The notes below the pieces were generated by a model that was not told the origin of the DNA, ran no database searches, and was given only the letters and a program-made list of their open reading frames with translations. Positions 1 to 11,617 of a DNA stretch of 64,000 bases are shown here, piece after piece. The stretch's first letter is position 1; every line of letters begins with the position of its first letter. Where the stretch lies: assembly GCF_036669915.1 (NCBI RefSeq), contig NC_089316.1:11380382-11444381 (forward strand), in the 5' to 3' direction. This DNA comes from Pocillopora verrucosa (taxonomy: Eukaryota; Cnidaria; Anthozoa; Scleractinia; Pocilloporidae). Both the position numbers and the translations under genes were made by a program.

Positions 1-1226
1 GGTGACGTAACGTGTCTCTTAGACAAAAATACCTTCATTATTAGCATATCGTTTTCGTCATAACAATTTATTTTCAAGTAAAACACAAATTTCTAGCGAA
101 ATGAAAATCTGTCGTGGATACGAATATTGAACTAAGATCAAGGGCAACTTTGGTTATTAAACAAATCATAAAGAGCTCAGAAAATAAATGAAAATAGGAA
201 AGAATGAAAAAATGTGGAAATGATAAATAAAATCGATGTCATGTCTGGTCTACCATTCCATTAAAAATGCGTCATGAGATGGAAGTAATTTGTCGAATAG
301 ACGCTCAGCGCCAATAAAAGGGATGGTAACAAACAGCTGAAAACTGAAGAAAAGCCAATAAATTGAGCCAATTCCCTAATTAGTTGTTGGTGTAGTAATT
401 AATTGTCAATGCTCTGAAATTAAAACGCAAACAAATACTTGTTTTGAAAAATAGCGTTTTCGTTTGTTCTCAAATTGCGATAGTATGGGACACTTTTCTA
501 ATAAAAAATATCGCTACAACTGAGACCCAATGTAACGAACACGGATTTCGATTAATTTGTGAACTGCTTTATTTTCTCTTAGTTCTTATCGGACTACAGA
601 AAAGGTAGACGACTTTTAATTTTCTCTAATGTTTGCTATGTTTTTATTTCAATCATCTCCCAAAACTTATAATGAAAAGTTCACAAGGTGTGATCTTTTT
701 TTACCCTGAAAACTCCGCTTCCTCAGTGTTTGAAAGTTTGAAAGCGTATTTGTAATAAATGAAATAACTTTTTTTTGGGCCGTGAAGATTACTTGGGAAG
801 GGAAATTAACGTCTTTAAGATCAAATACTTTGGGTCACTTTTCATTTAATAAGGATTATTGAAACGGAGATTATAAAACCAATTCGACCAGAAATTGGCA
901 TCATTTTGAAGTCATTGTTAACAAAATTCCTTTCAGGAAAAGTTGAGCCAAGAACAATTATAATTAATTCCAGAATCATCTCTCAGACATCTCCAAAAAC
1001 CGGTGCTCCTTAGTCTTCATTTGAGGAATTGTAAATTGGGCTCTTGAATTGGTGAACAAAAAGTTATGCACTCAATCAGAGAAATAGCGGGAGACATTCT
1101 TCAGGGTGACACGCATGTAATTTTTTTTTTTTGAAGCACCTGAGGCCATAAGGAAATGAGCTTTATTTTCGAGAGAGCAGATATTGAGTTATCGCCCATT
1201 TTTTAGAGAGAGGAAATGTAATCAAA
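1..1226. other. Presumed intron of gene F, no gene seen
   Basis: This stretch lies 3' of the phase-1 splice donor of the minus-strand exon 1277-1946, so it is most simply intron. I searched the minus strand for a phase-1 EGF-like exon of the type seen in the neighbouring genes and found none. The only low-complexity tract is a T run near 1120-1132. Confidence 0.4.
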
Positions 1227-1276
1227 TCAAATTGAAAGTGCCGTGGCAATAATACAAAGCAAAAGATATGACATAC

Positions 1277-1946
1277 CAAGCTCGTCCAAGTCAGCTTCAC
1301 TTTCATCTGACAAGTCAGAAAGACCCTGAACCCCAGCGGAGCTTAGCTGAAGCAGGGCAGGTAAACTCAGTCCGTTTCCCATCAACTCCTGTTGCTCGAT
1401 GGAAGGTTTAAGAGGAATCGAATCGTATTTCAATCTATTAGGATTTTTGTAAACGTGCACGTCGGCAGCCATACCTCCTGTACTAGTTGGCAGTTGTAAT
1501 CTATTTCGATAAAGATTCAAAGCAGGCAACAGCCTGGCGAGTTGAATTCCGTATGGAAGTCTAACAGCAGCTGGGCTTTGGATCAATCCACCAGTGGTTG
1601 GGACTAGCTGCTGCAAAGCAGGGGTTTGCTGATAACCCAAAGAAGCCAGCCTTGTTCCATATGGCACCGTGAGAGGGTTGATACCAAGAGCTGCTCGGTT
1701 GAGTCCCGCAAGCGTAGCTAATGAAATACCTCGATTTTTCCGCGTTTTACCGAGACGTTTACCAGAAATGGTTGCGTTCGTTTTGAACTTGTTATTATGA
1801 TGTGCAGATCCATTTGTAGAAATGTTTTGAGTTTTCGTTGCGTTCAAAAACTGGCCATGTTTTTGTTTGACATCTCGTGTGCTGCCTTGTTGAACAATAA
1901 TCATGAAAACAACCACAAGCAAGAGACGGACCAGGTCTTGAAACAT
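1277..1946 (-). CDS. Gene F, exon 1 only: secreted protein, partial
   Basis: The exon opens with ATG at 1946 and encodes about 223 residues. Residues 1-23 form a signal peptide (a short charged start, then LLLVVVFMIIV). Next come potential N-glycosylation sites (NAT, NIS, NGS, NAT), a basic stretch with KR and RKNR, and a Leu/Ala/Pro-rich region, ending in an acidic Asp/Glu segment. The frame reaches a good splice donor (G/GTATGT) at 1277 after base 1 of a codon, exactly as in first exons of genes A-E. No known domain is recognised. The rest of the gene lies left of the window. By analogy with its neighbours it probably continues into EGF-like exons, but that is inference. Reading past the donor gives a short tail ending near 1227, which is probably not used. 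Confidence 0.6.
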
Positions 1947-3039
1947 TGTCGCCGATCATAGCCGAATCCACATTTTATCCCTTAGTTTAACCCATAATTG
2001 TACGTCGGAAAACCTTGAAAATCCAAAAAACGGACGATCGCATTAGTCACTCCGATGAGATTGTGTCGCTGGTAATAATAAATTAAAAACGGGTTCTCGG
2101 TTACATCATCTGGGTACAAATGCCTCTTGAATGACGTAAAAGATTGGCTCAATCGACATATTGATCTTTTTCAATTGAAAAATCGTACTATTCAAATTCG
2201 TTTCTATATTGGTATACCAAAAAGAGATCAGAAGGACATAATCTTTTGCAATTTACCATTTTTTATATCTTGGACAAACTTTCACACCGTATAACCTGTT
2301 TCAACCTGTCGTCTTCCGGTCAACCCATTTCAGTCTTGTGAGTGTGCCCTTGTCAAATTACTACGGGGGTTCTTCGATTACTGCAATGTTACCCAATCCT
2401 CACTTACGTTACATTTCATTGCATAAAATTTCCTAAAGAATATATTTTCGACTTAATCGAGTTTGTGGTCTAATTTTCGCTCCAAGCAAACTCATAGATT
2501 CTAAAATACATATTTGTCCGCTAATTTGGATCGCTTCAATTGGTTTTTACCCAAGAAGCATGACCTTGAGATTTATTATGGACAAACATCATTAGCATAA
2601 GAAACGTCAATTTTTTTCCTTCATCCTTACACATGAAGATGTAGCGGAAGAATCACAGAAAGATTTTCAACGAAATGATGGGTGTGTAGCTACTTTAAAG
2701 TCACCTAAGACGTTTAAGGTAAGGTTATTTCTTTGAAGAAGAAACTCCACGGTCAACTTAATTATGCAGGTATTTTGATTGCTCAATAGACTATCCAAAA
2801 CGCTTTCAATCGTGAAATTCAGGTGATGACGATAATTCTAAGTGTCTCGTGATTCGGACTGATCCGTTTATCAAAAACCACAAGCAAAAACAAACCACTG
2901 GCACGAAATACAGGGGAAAATATTCCCATAAGAAATTTCTAGAGCAATCCAGGAAAACCAAAACGTTCCAATTAGTTTCGAAATTCTTAAAGCTCAGCTA
3001 CCTTAGGAGGTATTGAGCCAAATTCAAATAAAAAAGTTG

Positions 3040-3080
3040 TATATATATATATATATATTCATATATATTCATATATATAT
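3040..3080. repeat. AT dinucleotide microsatellite
   Basis: A run of TA/AT dinucleotides, interrupted twice by a TTC triplet. Confidence 0.9.
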
Positions 3081-3335
3081 TTGTACACATTGAATTAACT
3101 GTTTTTAAAATGCATGGAAAGTGTGAAACTGCGACCCCTAGTTTTAGTCGCCAATCAGCGCAAAAGTTTATCCACATCTGACTCTTCAGTTGTCAGGTAC
3201 CGTTACAATTGCCCTCTCTTTTTTCAAGTGACACTTCAAGATCTTTTCATAAGTTTTTTAAGAACTGTATACTTCATATACTTCATACTCGGCGGAGTGT
3301 TAACAGTTGGTGTGAATACACGATATCTATCGCTT

Positions 3336-3480
3336 AGCTGAACAAAGCGTTCAGATTTCTATAGTGATCGCATACGAACAGCCTTTATGTCCCATCTCCT
3401 TATAATGTCATTTACGGCATGTTTCGCTTCGCTGAACTTAGCGTTTAGTTTGATACTGTAAGTTATCACATACGAACAAC
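3336..3480. repeat. Imperfect direct repeat pair
   Basis: Two related segments share GCTGAAC, AGCGTT and CATACGAACA in the same order, about 95 bases apart. It could be a diverged tandem duplication or two halves of an old mobile element. Confidence 0.45.
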
Positions 3481-5364
3481 CCTGCGCCCCGTCTGTGTCT
3501 GTATTTTTGAGATTTTGATCTTAAGTTCATGGGGACCTTTAACGCAAAAGTAGAAGTAGTTTCGAGAAAACTTGCATTTGATCTTTTCTTTACCTGTGTA
3601 GTAAACGTGAGAACGTAATTGTTTGAGGCAACAGGTGATTACTTTGTTAACAGGATGACCTCTCTTCAACCTGTTTTCACACCTCAGTAACTTGCAATTT
3701 GATTAGACTGTGCTCAGTCAAGCGGAAGGCACCTTTGCTGACACACCCAAAGCTGAGCTGGGCAAGTCTAAGGCTAATCTGGGACAAAAAACTGAGTTAG
3801 CGTTCATTTTTCATGAAAGGGAAAAATCTTCCGACCCCATAAAGACCACCTTGTGTGCCTTTTTCGCCTTTCAACCTTAACGAATAAGTTAGGACGTTCG
3901 CTGTACGGCACGCTAAATTTAAAAGTTTGTTTCGATCGCCAAAATGTCTCTTGAAGAAAAATTTGAAAGAGACGCAAGCAAAATACGCAAACGAGGAAAG
4001 AGAGTAAAAATCTGAACTGTAAGTTCCGAAACCTCGTTTTCAGCTTCCGCTCGAATTTATGGCCTGTGCGCTTCGCTCTTGGGACATAATTACAATTCGG
4101 CCCTCGAACTCGGTTATTAAGAGCTATCCAAACAGTTACCAAATTGTTCACGATTTCTCCGTTAGAATTTCTTTGTACTTTGAAAATGCAGGATTAACCC
4201 TATGATTTCTTTCCCTTGAGTCTTAAATAACAAAACTTTATTTTCATTTGAGTCTAAACGTTTTTCATTTATTTAATTCCTTCGTATTTCCTTTCAAAAA
4301 TTTCTAAAAGCAAAAAAGCTTCTGCACGGGCGCTGAATACTCGAGGTTATGTTTTTTAGATCATTTTTAACTATGCGAATAAATACGAGACAAGTAAGAA
4401 AATTGAAGGTTATTTTTTTATTAATAACTTGCACAACGTGTTGTTACACAGTTTTGTTAATTTAAGAGTGAAGATTAAATTTTTTTCTTTAAGGCGATCT
4501 GTTTTATAGATCTCAATGACCTCCTGCAATATTCGTTTTCGACCAAATGATGTTACTGAGTTTACACTCCCAAAAGACCGGTCCAAGATACTTTGAAACA
4601 TATAGAGAGCGATTTGGGAAATAAATTTATGGAATGCATGCATAGCGTGTAAACTTGGAAACATTTTGCAATTATAATCTAATCGAATGTACTCCCAGTA
4701 AAGGGTGTTTTTTGTCAACGAAATTTGGAATTTTAAACTATCATTTCGGCTCGACCTCTTGTAATAGTGAAGGCCTGGCCGCTTATTGGTTCTTAATCTT
4801 ACGAATGCGGTTAAAATAAGAATTTGGTCACCAGTGATCAAGTAAAAAAATCAGATTCTTACAGTCATCGGTAGGTCCACCGTTGCCTTAAGATGACTAC
4901 AATTATAACAAATAACTGCTAAGCCTAAAAGCTCCTTATTATACCAATAAGGGCAACAAAGATATATCGGTCAAGGAAAGTAGAATAATTTTACTGCTAG
5001 GGTTCGTAGTTATCTTGTTGATGGAAAAAAATTTTTTTCAAATGCATATCTCTATAAACAGCCTGTCGACACAGAAACTAGCCCATGAACTCAAAACACG
5101 GCGACTATATTTCATTCTTAGTAACTTGTCTGTTCATGGTAGATTCAGACTTTGCAAGGTCCGGTCCTTAAGAATACTTTTTTTCCGGATGCATTAATTC
5201 AAAAGTCATCATTGCTCTTCATCTCTGAGATCTTAAAATACGCGAGGTATAGAAAATTTCTTTCGTCTAGTGTTCTTTGGTTGCTTCCATCAGATAATCA
5301 AAACCCGTAGCTCAGGTGTCCGACGGCAAGCGAATTCATTTGAGAACTTTTATGAAAGAAGTGA

Positions 5365-8300
5365 TCACCCAAGTATTTTAGTCCTCTTTTTCACAATACG
5401 CTTGCCAAAAGCTTTAAAAATGGGTTTTACAGTTGGCGTCTTAGCTCTCCTCACGACGCCGAATTTTTTCCGTAGATCTTTATAACCACGTCTTTTCAAA
5501 TCTGGTGTTTCGCTTCGTGGCAGGCAACAATCATGATGACAATAATAAAGACAATTGAACGGTCTGCAGTCGGACGGACAAGGTACTTTTATGGTCAGCC
5601 GGGAAGAACCACCGACCAGTTTTGAGTGAAGCACCCTCAAAGCCTGGGTCGATGCTCGGCAGCACGATTCGTCACAATTTGGATAACAAGATCGTGAGCA
5701 ACCAGGATGACAAACGGCCGCTGGAGGTGGAAGCGGAAATAACTCAGTTCTTGAGGGAGGTTGATGTTCTCTTCTTGTTGGACTTAGAACAGGCATGTTA
5801 AGGTTTGAACTGCTCTTTATAAACCCAGCTTTGCAGCAGCTGATTGTACAAGCAGGGAAGCATTGCGAAGCACAGCTACCTGGACAGAGAGGTGTATTGA
5901 TTGACGGAGAGGGCGCTGCCGGTCGTGATGTTGTTGGTGAAGAAAGAGGGCGATGACAACATCGTAAAGGGCATGAAGGACCACAGTTGTTTCGACAAAC
6001 CACTGGACAATCTTGGCTAGGGCCATTAGGTTCCTTAGCAAAGAAATTATCATATGATTGCTTGCCTTGAGTTTGGGCTTTTAACTCCTTTGATGGCTTC
6101 TTCTTGGTAACCTCACCTCTTTGGCAGCAGTTTTCCAAACATTGAGGATAGCAGTAAGCTGGACAGATAGGCGTACAAGCAGCAGGAGGCCTAGGTAGAG
6201 AAGGAGGTGGGGCTGGAGGTGGAGCCGGTTCCGGACTATGTAGAGGTGGAGATATGGATGCCGACTTGGCAACGTTAATTCCCCCGGTTGGGTGCTGCTC
6301 TGATATCCTTTGAGGGTTGCTCTTCGAGCAACAATTTGAAGGACAGCTTTTAGAACAGTACACCTTGCACGATGATTGACAAGTCAGTGGGACTCCAACC
6401 GCTTTCAAAGACTTTAATTCTGGCTTGCCTTCACAACATTTCGGGGGACAATCATGTCGGCAGCTCTTATTACAATAATTTGGACATGACAGAACAGAAA
6501 TCGCTGCACTCTCTGGGACGCCAACCTCATTCACTTTTGAAGGGTTTAAGATGCCCGAAGTTTTGGGTTTTGTAGGTTTTAGTAGGTTTAACGTGTCAGT
6601 CGGTTTGAAAGGGATTTTAGTTAAATGCTTGGTGCCGTAAAGGTCCCCGTACATGTTGTACATCATATTGAAGAAATTCATCATTCCAAACCAGCTCATC
6701 GCATTTCTGAAAGAGTCGGTGCTGTGCTTGCCCTCAGTTTTTAATTGATGAACGTTTGTACTCTTTATGCCTCCAGAATCAGACGAGTTACGTTCACAAC
6801 AAATGGGCGGACAATTTGAGTTACATTTCTCTTTGCACGCTTTTGGACAGAATTTTTCGATCATAGTTTTCATGAAGTTTTCCTGAACCTTTGGATCCAA
6901 CACTGGTAGCATACGGTTAGTTCCTGGGGAATAACAGCAGTTCTTAGGACACGACGGGTGACAGCTCCCCATGCAACTGAGAGGGCATTTTCCTAAACAA
7001 CATCTTACTGGGCAAGAGTCGTGACACTCCGTTTTACATTCGTCTGGACACTCTTCTTTTTGGAGAAGGGGTCTCCCTTCCATTTCTGTTACTGAAAATC
7101 CCCCTGTAGGATTTTTCAAGTTGATTGCTTCTAGACTAGCAGCCTCTGAGTCATCAGGACGCTGCTCAAAATCTGGTGCAAAGTTTGCTAGGTGTTCGTC
7201 CAATTTGTTTTCCGGCCTAAGAAGGACTGCTGTTGGGTTTGGAGAAGAGGCGTTTTTGTGAAGCAGTTCATTTGGTGTAACAGTCATCTGCTGGAGATTC
7301 CCATCATTATAGTGTATTTTAAGAACTCTATGATGTTTACAGCAGTTTTGTGGACATCTCGCACGGCACTCTGTGGTACACTGAATGGGACAAGTTCTGT
7401 GTGTTATCTTGTATGCTAGAAAAGTGAAAAAGGAATGAACTTAATATTCATATGCTATGTGGGGTAACATAGCATACGGCAAACCTAAAAACAATGTCCT
7501 ACGACGAAATCAGAGGAAGGCACAAACTATAAAAGCAGGGGCAATCGATGCTTTTGTACTGATCAATGTCTCATAGAATAGTGCATATATTCTGAACATG
7601 TTTTGTCACAATTAGTTTATCACGCCATCTACATTAGAGCTAAAAGACGCAACAGGCTTGTAAAGATTCAATTGTTCTGCCAATTTTTCTCGATGACAGA
7701 TGCGCAGATGAACGCTTATCGCTTGCAATATCTGGCTTAATATGAAGAGAACGTCCCGTGGTTGATTATGATCCAACTGAGTATGTATATGCCATGTATT
7801 TTTTAAATCTGGAAATCTAGCCTTCCCAGGTTGAAAACTTGTTCACATTTGTGAAACAAAAAACAATTTATACTGTATACAGAGAAGAAACTTACGTGCA
7901 CACTCATATCCATTAAAATAGTGGTGATGATCGCAGACGCAAAAACCCTTTATGCATTTGCCATGTTGCTTGCAGCCTGGTAGGCAGGTGTCAGCTGCGA
8001 ATAGATTGATTAAAAAGATAGTGGATTGAAATGGTGACAAAACCGATACGAAATAATTAAATACGAGTAATGAAAGGACCTCGTTTGAAACTCTTTACAA
8101 GACCTGCGGCCAATTTTTTTTATCAGCAAGTAGGAAATCAAACGTCATACGAATAAAGAAAGCAGTTATTCTCTAGCAAGCCTGTTTATGAAACTGATCT
8201 GAGCCGATAAGCAAAAGTCCAGTTTCTTGACGGTTGCCATTTATACGTGGTGAGAGATTGCAGCGTGACCTAATACGAGGATTTCAAAAACATATTGTGG

Positions 8301-11300
8301 GGGTGTGGGGATGGGATAAAAGCACTTCATCGCAGAAGTAAATCGTGCTTACGTCTACAGTCGAATCCGTCTCCTGTGTAGCCAGCTTTACAGACACATC
8401 CTCTGTTGATGCATTTTGCATTGTAATGACAATCTTTGCATTCACTTGCTTGAGGCTCTTCTTCTGCAAAGGAACATAAATATTTATTCCGTTTCGTTCG
8501 TCTTCAAAAAAGTGCTTTACATCAGAGTCTTTAAACCAAAGTAGATTTTGATTCGTATGCGCCACAAGCGAGCATCTACATTCAGACATCAACTATATTG
8601 ACTTGTTAAGAATAGAGTAAGTTATTTTTGTACTAGAAAATAGTGTTTTAGAGTGACCAAGCCCTTATTGGCTTAGATACACTAAATTAGATATACATAC
8701 AAAGAAATTAAATTCCTATGATTTTCCTATGTCCTTGTCATACACACTGAGCCCCTGCGTCCGTGTTTTATAGAGGTAAGGTATTAATCTTTATAAGGTG
8801 AACTGTCGAATCACCCTTCATAGCGGGACTCAGTATGATAAGACGTTTTGCAAAATACAAAATATTCTCTTGAAACACCGTAACGATAAAATCCGTTTCC
8901 TCATATTTCCTTCTTACGAGAACAACAACAACAACAAATGCCCAAATTGGCAGACCAAAGGCAAAAACTATTTGAGTGTTAAAGGGTTACTGCTGTTTAT
9001 ATTAGGAGTCTATTCGCATGTTACCTTTACCTTCGTTACCGAACATTTCAAATTTTTGCCATCAAAATAATAGACTACTATTGGGCAATACAAATTGTGT
9101 TTGAGGGACTGAATCGTGAGAACAAATTGCCCATTTTTTTGTCGCAATTTCACAAAAATGTTCACCGATTTATGGAGAAAGTGAGCCTGGACGATATTAC
9201 ATGCATACCTGGTTCCGAACCGGATAGAGCGTTCAGCATATGGGCCAGAGGCTGATCACCATTGATTATGCACACTTTGTCTATGCACTTGGCATGGGGA
9301 GGGCATCCTTTGCATCCCTTGACTGCACATGATGCACAAAAGAAAAATTATTTTGCAACTGCGCATATGTTGCGAAGCAATCAGGTAAAGTTGGGAAAAA
9401 TTTCCTTATGGACTTATTCTATTCCAGACTTTTTTCTGTGTTTGTTGGAGCATAGGTAAAGCGTTAGAAGAAGTTGCAATATAGATTATTATTCTTGTTA
9501 TTGCATTAGAAAATTAAGCCTTCTTGATGCCAAATGATTTACTTCAAAAGAAGAATTATTGTATTTTACTGTTTGCTTTCCATTGCTACGGCTTTGGAAG
9601 AAAGTCGTATTTAACTTTAAACGGAAACAAACGTATATTCAACGCGGTCTTAAAAAGAACTCACAAATTTGGCGGAAAATGTTAAGAATATTATCATGTA
9701 GACCACGACGTACGCTATCATTTTTTAGAGCGTCCACCTTTCCCTGTAACTAAGACGAAGGGCATATTTACCTGCCGTGGGACCATTTTTATTTGCAATG
9801 TTGACGATCTTATAAAAATCGTCTTCAAGAGAGGGCACCTTCGGTCTTGGACCTGGTTTCTGAAATTGTTGTTCAGCAAGGCTGAATGGACCCTGCCCCT
9901 CTGGAGAGGAAGCGCTCGGTGATGGTTGATTTCCGTCGAAACCCGTTGCCTCACCGTTTGAGGTCTGATCATTTTCGGACGTGTATGCGTTAGCCTCAGA
10001 TGTAGTTTCTGGTTGTACGGTGTTCCCGTTATCATCAAAAGCAGCAGACTGATATGTAGACGGGGCACTTATAGTTCCTGCTCCTATATAACCATTGGAT
10101 TCTTCTTTAGAATCTGAACCTCCACCGATGTTAATGACATTCGCATTTTCCATTCCTCCGAGGCTACCCTGATTTTCTCTTCCATCGTTAGTACTTTCCT
10201 GGGGATTCTCTCCAGGCTCTTTAAGTGCTTCCTCGATCGAAGAGGCGTACTGAATACCAGGAGGTGTACCTTTCCCTCCACCTTCATTAGGCTGTTCATT
10301 TGCGTAACTTACTGTTCCCTGTCCTTCTTGCTCTGCCGTTTGCTGAGCTTCTGAACTAAATAAGCCACCAAGAGAACTAGAGGACGTCGGGAGAGTTTGC
10401 GATTCTGTAGATGCACCCTGTGATTCTTGGGGTTCCTCCTGCGCTTGAGACTGGTACCCTTGTGACTGCGTTTGTTGTTGAAACTGCTGTTCAATGCCTT
10501 GAGACTGTTGTTCACCAAGATTTTGTGCCTGCTCCTGCTGATAATCCCCTTGTTCAAAACCTGTTTGACCTCCGCCCTGTTCTTGAGCTCCTTCCTGACC
10601 ACCTTGCTCTTGTTCCTGAACTGTTTGCTCACTCTGGTATTGTAGCTGCCCACCATCAGCTGCCTGGCCTCCTTCTTCTTGTCCTCCCTGCTCGGTACCT
10701 TGCTCCCCCTGTTCTTGCTCTTGAGGCTGCTGAGTGAATGCCTCTTGCTGTAACTGAATAGCCTGTTCCAGACTGGAAGGCTGCTGTCCTCCTTCACTCT
10801 GACCAGCGTCATCGTTGTTAAGGCCCGCGAAATTTGTATCGGGTGACTGACTGCCCTGTTGATATCCTGCACTGTCGTACTGAGACATCGAATTCGAATA
10901 ATCTATCTGCTGCTGCTCTTGGGCCTGTCCCTGGTCTCGAATCTCACCTGTTTGATCACTTTCAGCCAATGAACCATATCCCTGGTCTCCACCACCCGCT
11001 GCAATCGGCGGGTAATCTTCAGAAGACTGAAGTGGAGAAAGTGACTGAACCAAAGCATATTTTTTAAACAGCTTTTTTTTCTTCTTAGGAGTAACGTTGT
11101 CCTTCTGATGAAGTTTGGTCGATTTTTCAGAAGGCAAGTTTTTTAATAGTTTTGACTTTTTAGAGTGAGTTGCCTTCCTCACATTTGTTGGGCTACCAAT
11201 AGACTTGCTTCCAAACTCTCTAGATTCTTCCTGACTTGGAGAAGAAGTGGGTGAGCTCGTTAATTTGTCAGCCGCCGTAACTCCATTTTGATCAAAACCA

Positions 11301-11617
11301 TTCTTTTTAGTATTAATATGAACCCTGCTAACAATTCGTCCTCCAGCAGAAATCGAGAATGCTTCTTTACTTTTTACCGTTGAACTGTCTTCTCTCTCTT
11401 TGAGTTCCACAATGTTATTATGTTTCAAATCCTTTTCCAAATCGTACTTGTTGCCATGTTTTTTAAAAGTCGGATTTCTCTGTGCGGTTTTTATGTGGCT
11501 GTCCTCTAATTTAGCATCTGCTTGACAAAGAAGAGTTGCCAACAGCTGTGAAGCGTACACAAGGAAAACTGTTCCAAAATATCCCAAAACTTTCATATTT
11601 TGACTACATATCTTCAT
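5365..11617 (-). CDS. Gene A: secreted Q/E/G-rich, EGF-like and minicollagen-CRD protein
   Basis: Five exons are read on the minus strand: 11617-9772, 9322-9209, 8463-8353, 7994-7896 and 7415-5365 (stop at 5365). From the inner Met at 11596 the frame gives 1399 residues; the Met at 11617 adds seven. Every intron is phase 1 and splice sites are canonical GT-AG. Order: signal peptide (about 1-27, MKVLGYFGTVFLVYASQLL), a Lys/Ser-rich segment, a Gln/Glu/Gly-rich disordered region (about 200-600), three short EGF-like exons (609-716), then 11 mCRDs separated by Pro/Ser linkers and a basic tail. The mCRD is known from minicollagens and NOWA, where it makes disulfide links in the nematocyst capsule wall. 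I infer a structural capsule or tubule protein. The EGF exons match the subtype seen in genes B and C. No symbol is recognised. Confidence 0.85.
5437..7389 (-). repeat. Gene A array of 11 minicollagen-type cysteine-rich domains
   Basis: Eleven C-x3-C-x3-C-x3-C-x3-CC modules can be read, starting with CPIQCTTECRARCPQNCC just after the acceptor at 7415 and ending near 5520. The last has four residues in the second loop (CRPFNC). Linkers are rich in Pro and Ser, including a polyproline stretch near 6190-6240, as in minicollagens. No Gly-X-Y collagen repeat is present. Boundaries given are approximate. Confidence 0.85.
7451..7478. repeat. Short hairpin in gene A intron 4
   Basis: The arms TATGCTATG and CATAGCATA flank an eight-base loop. 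It may be chance or a small foldback remnant. Confidence 0.5.
7896..9322 (-). other. Gene A EGF-like exons (three)
   Basis: Exon 9322-9209 encodes half of an EGF-like module (GCKGCPPHAKC...VC) followed by a cysteine-free tail with ALSGSEPG. Exon 8463-8353 is a full short EGF (CKDCHYNAKC...CVCKAGYTGDGFDC). Exon 7994-7896 is another (CLPGCKQHGKC...CVC...C). All are phase 1-1 and 114, 111 and 99 bases long. They belong to the CxxC-xxxAxC-xxGxC subtype rather than the Notch-like subtype. Confidence 0.8.
9772..11617 (-). other. Gene A exon 1: signal peptide and Q/E/G-rich region
   Basis: The exon runs from ATG 11617 (or 11596) to a phase-1 donor (G/GTAAAT) at 9772. After the signal peptide come Lys-rich clusters, including a KKKKK run, then about 400 residues dominated by Gln, Glu, Gly and Ser with motifs such as EQEQGGQEG and QQTQSQ. 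There are no cysteines after the signal region, so it is probably a flexible extracellular spacer. Codon choice within the Gln tract mixes CAA and CAG, so it is not a recent pure triplet expansion. Confidence 0.8.

Larger units (their letters stand above)
1947..5364. other. Intergenic spacer between gene F and gene A
   Basis: No convincing gene was found in this 3.4 kb stretch. It holds an AT microsatellite (3040-3080) and an imperfect direct repeat (3336-3480). Several open frames of 60-143 codons, the longest on the minus strand at 4410-4841, show no recognisable domain. The promoter of gene F should lie just right of 1946 and the 3' UTR of gene A just left of 5365, but I could not define either. 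Confidence 0.5.

Noticed and set aside
4410-4841. 143-codon minus-strand frame
   Set aside because: AT-rich, no domain and no gene-like codon pattern or neighbouring exons.
10309-10872. 187-codon minus-strand frame rich in Arg and Ser, and a plus-strand frame at 10411-10737
   Set aside because: Shadows of the Gln/Glu-rich frame of gene A exon 1 in other frames.
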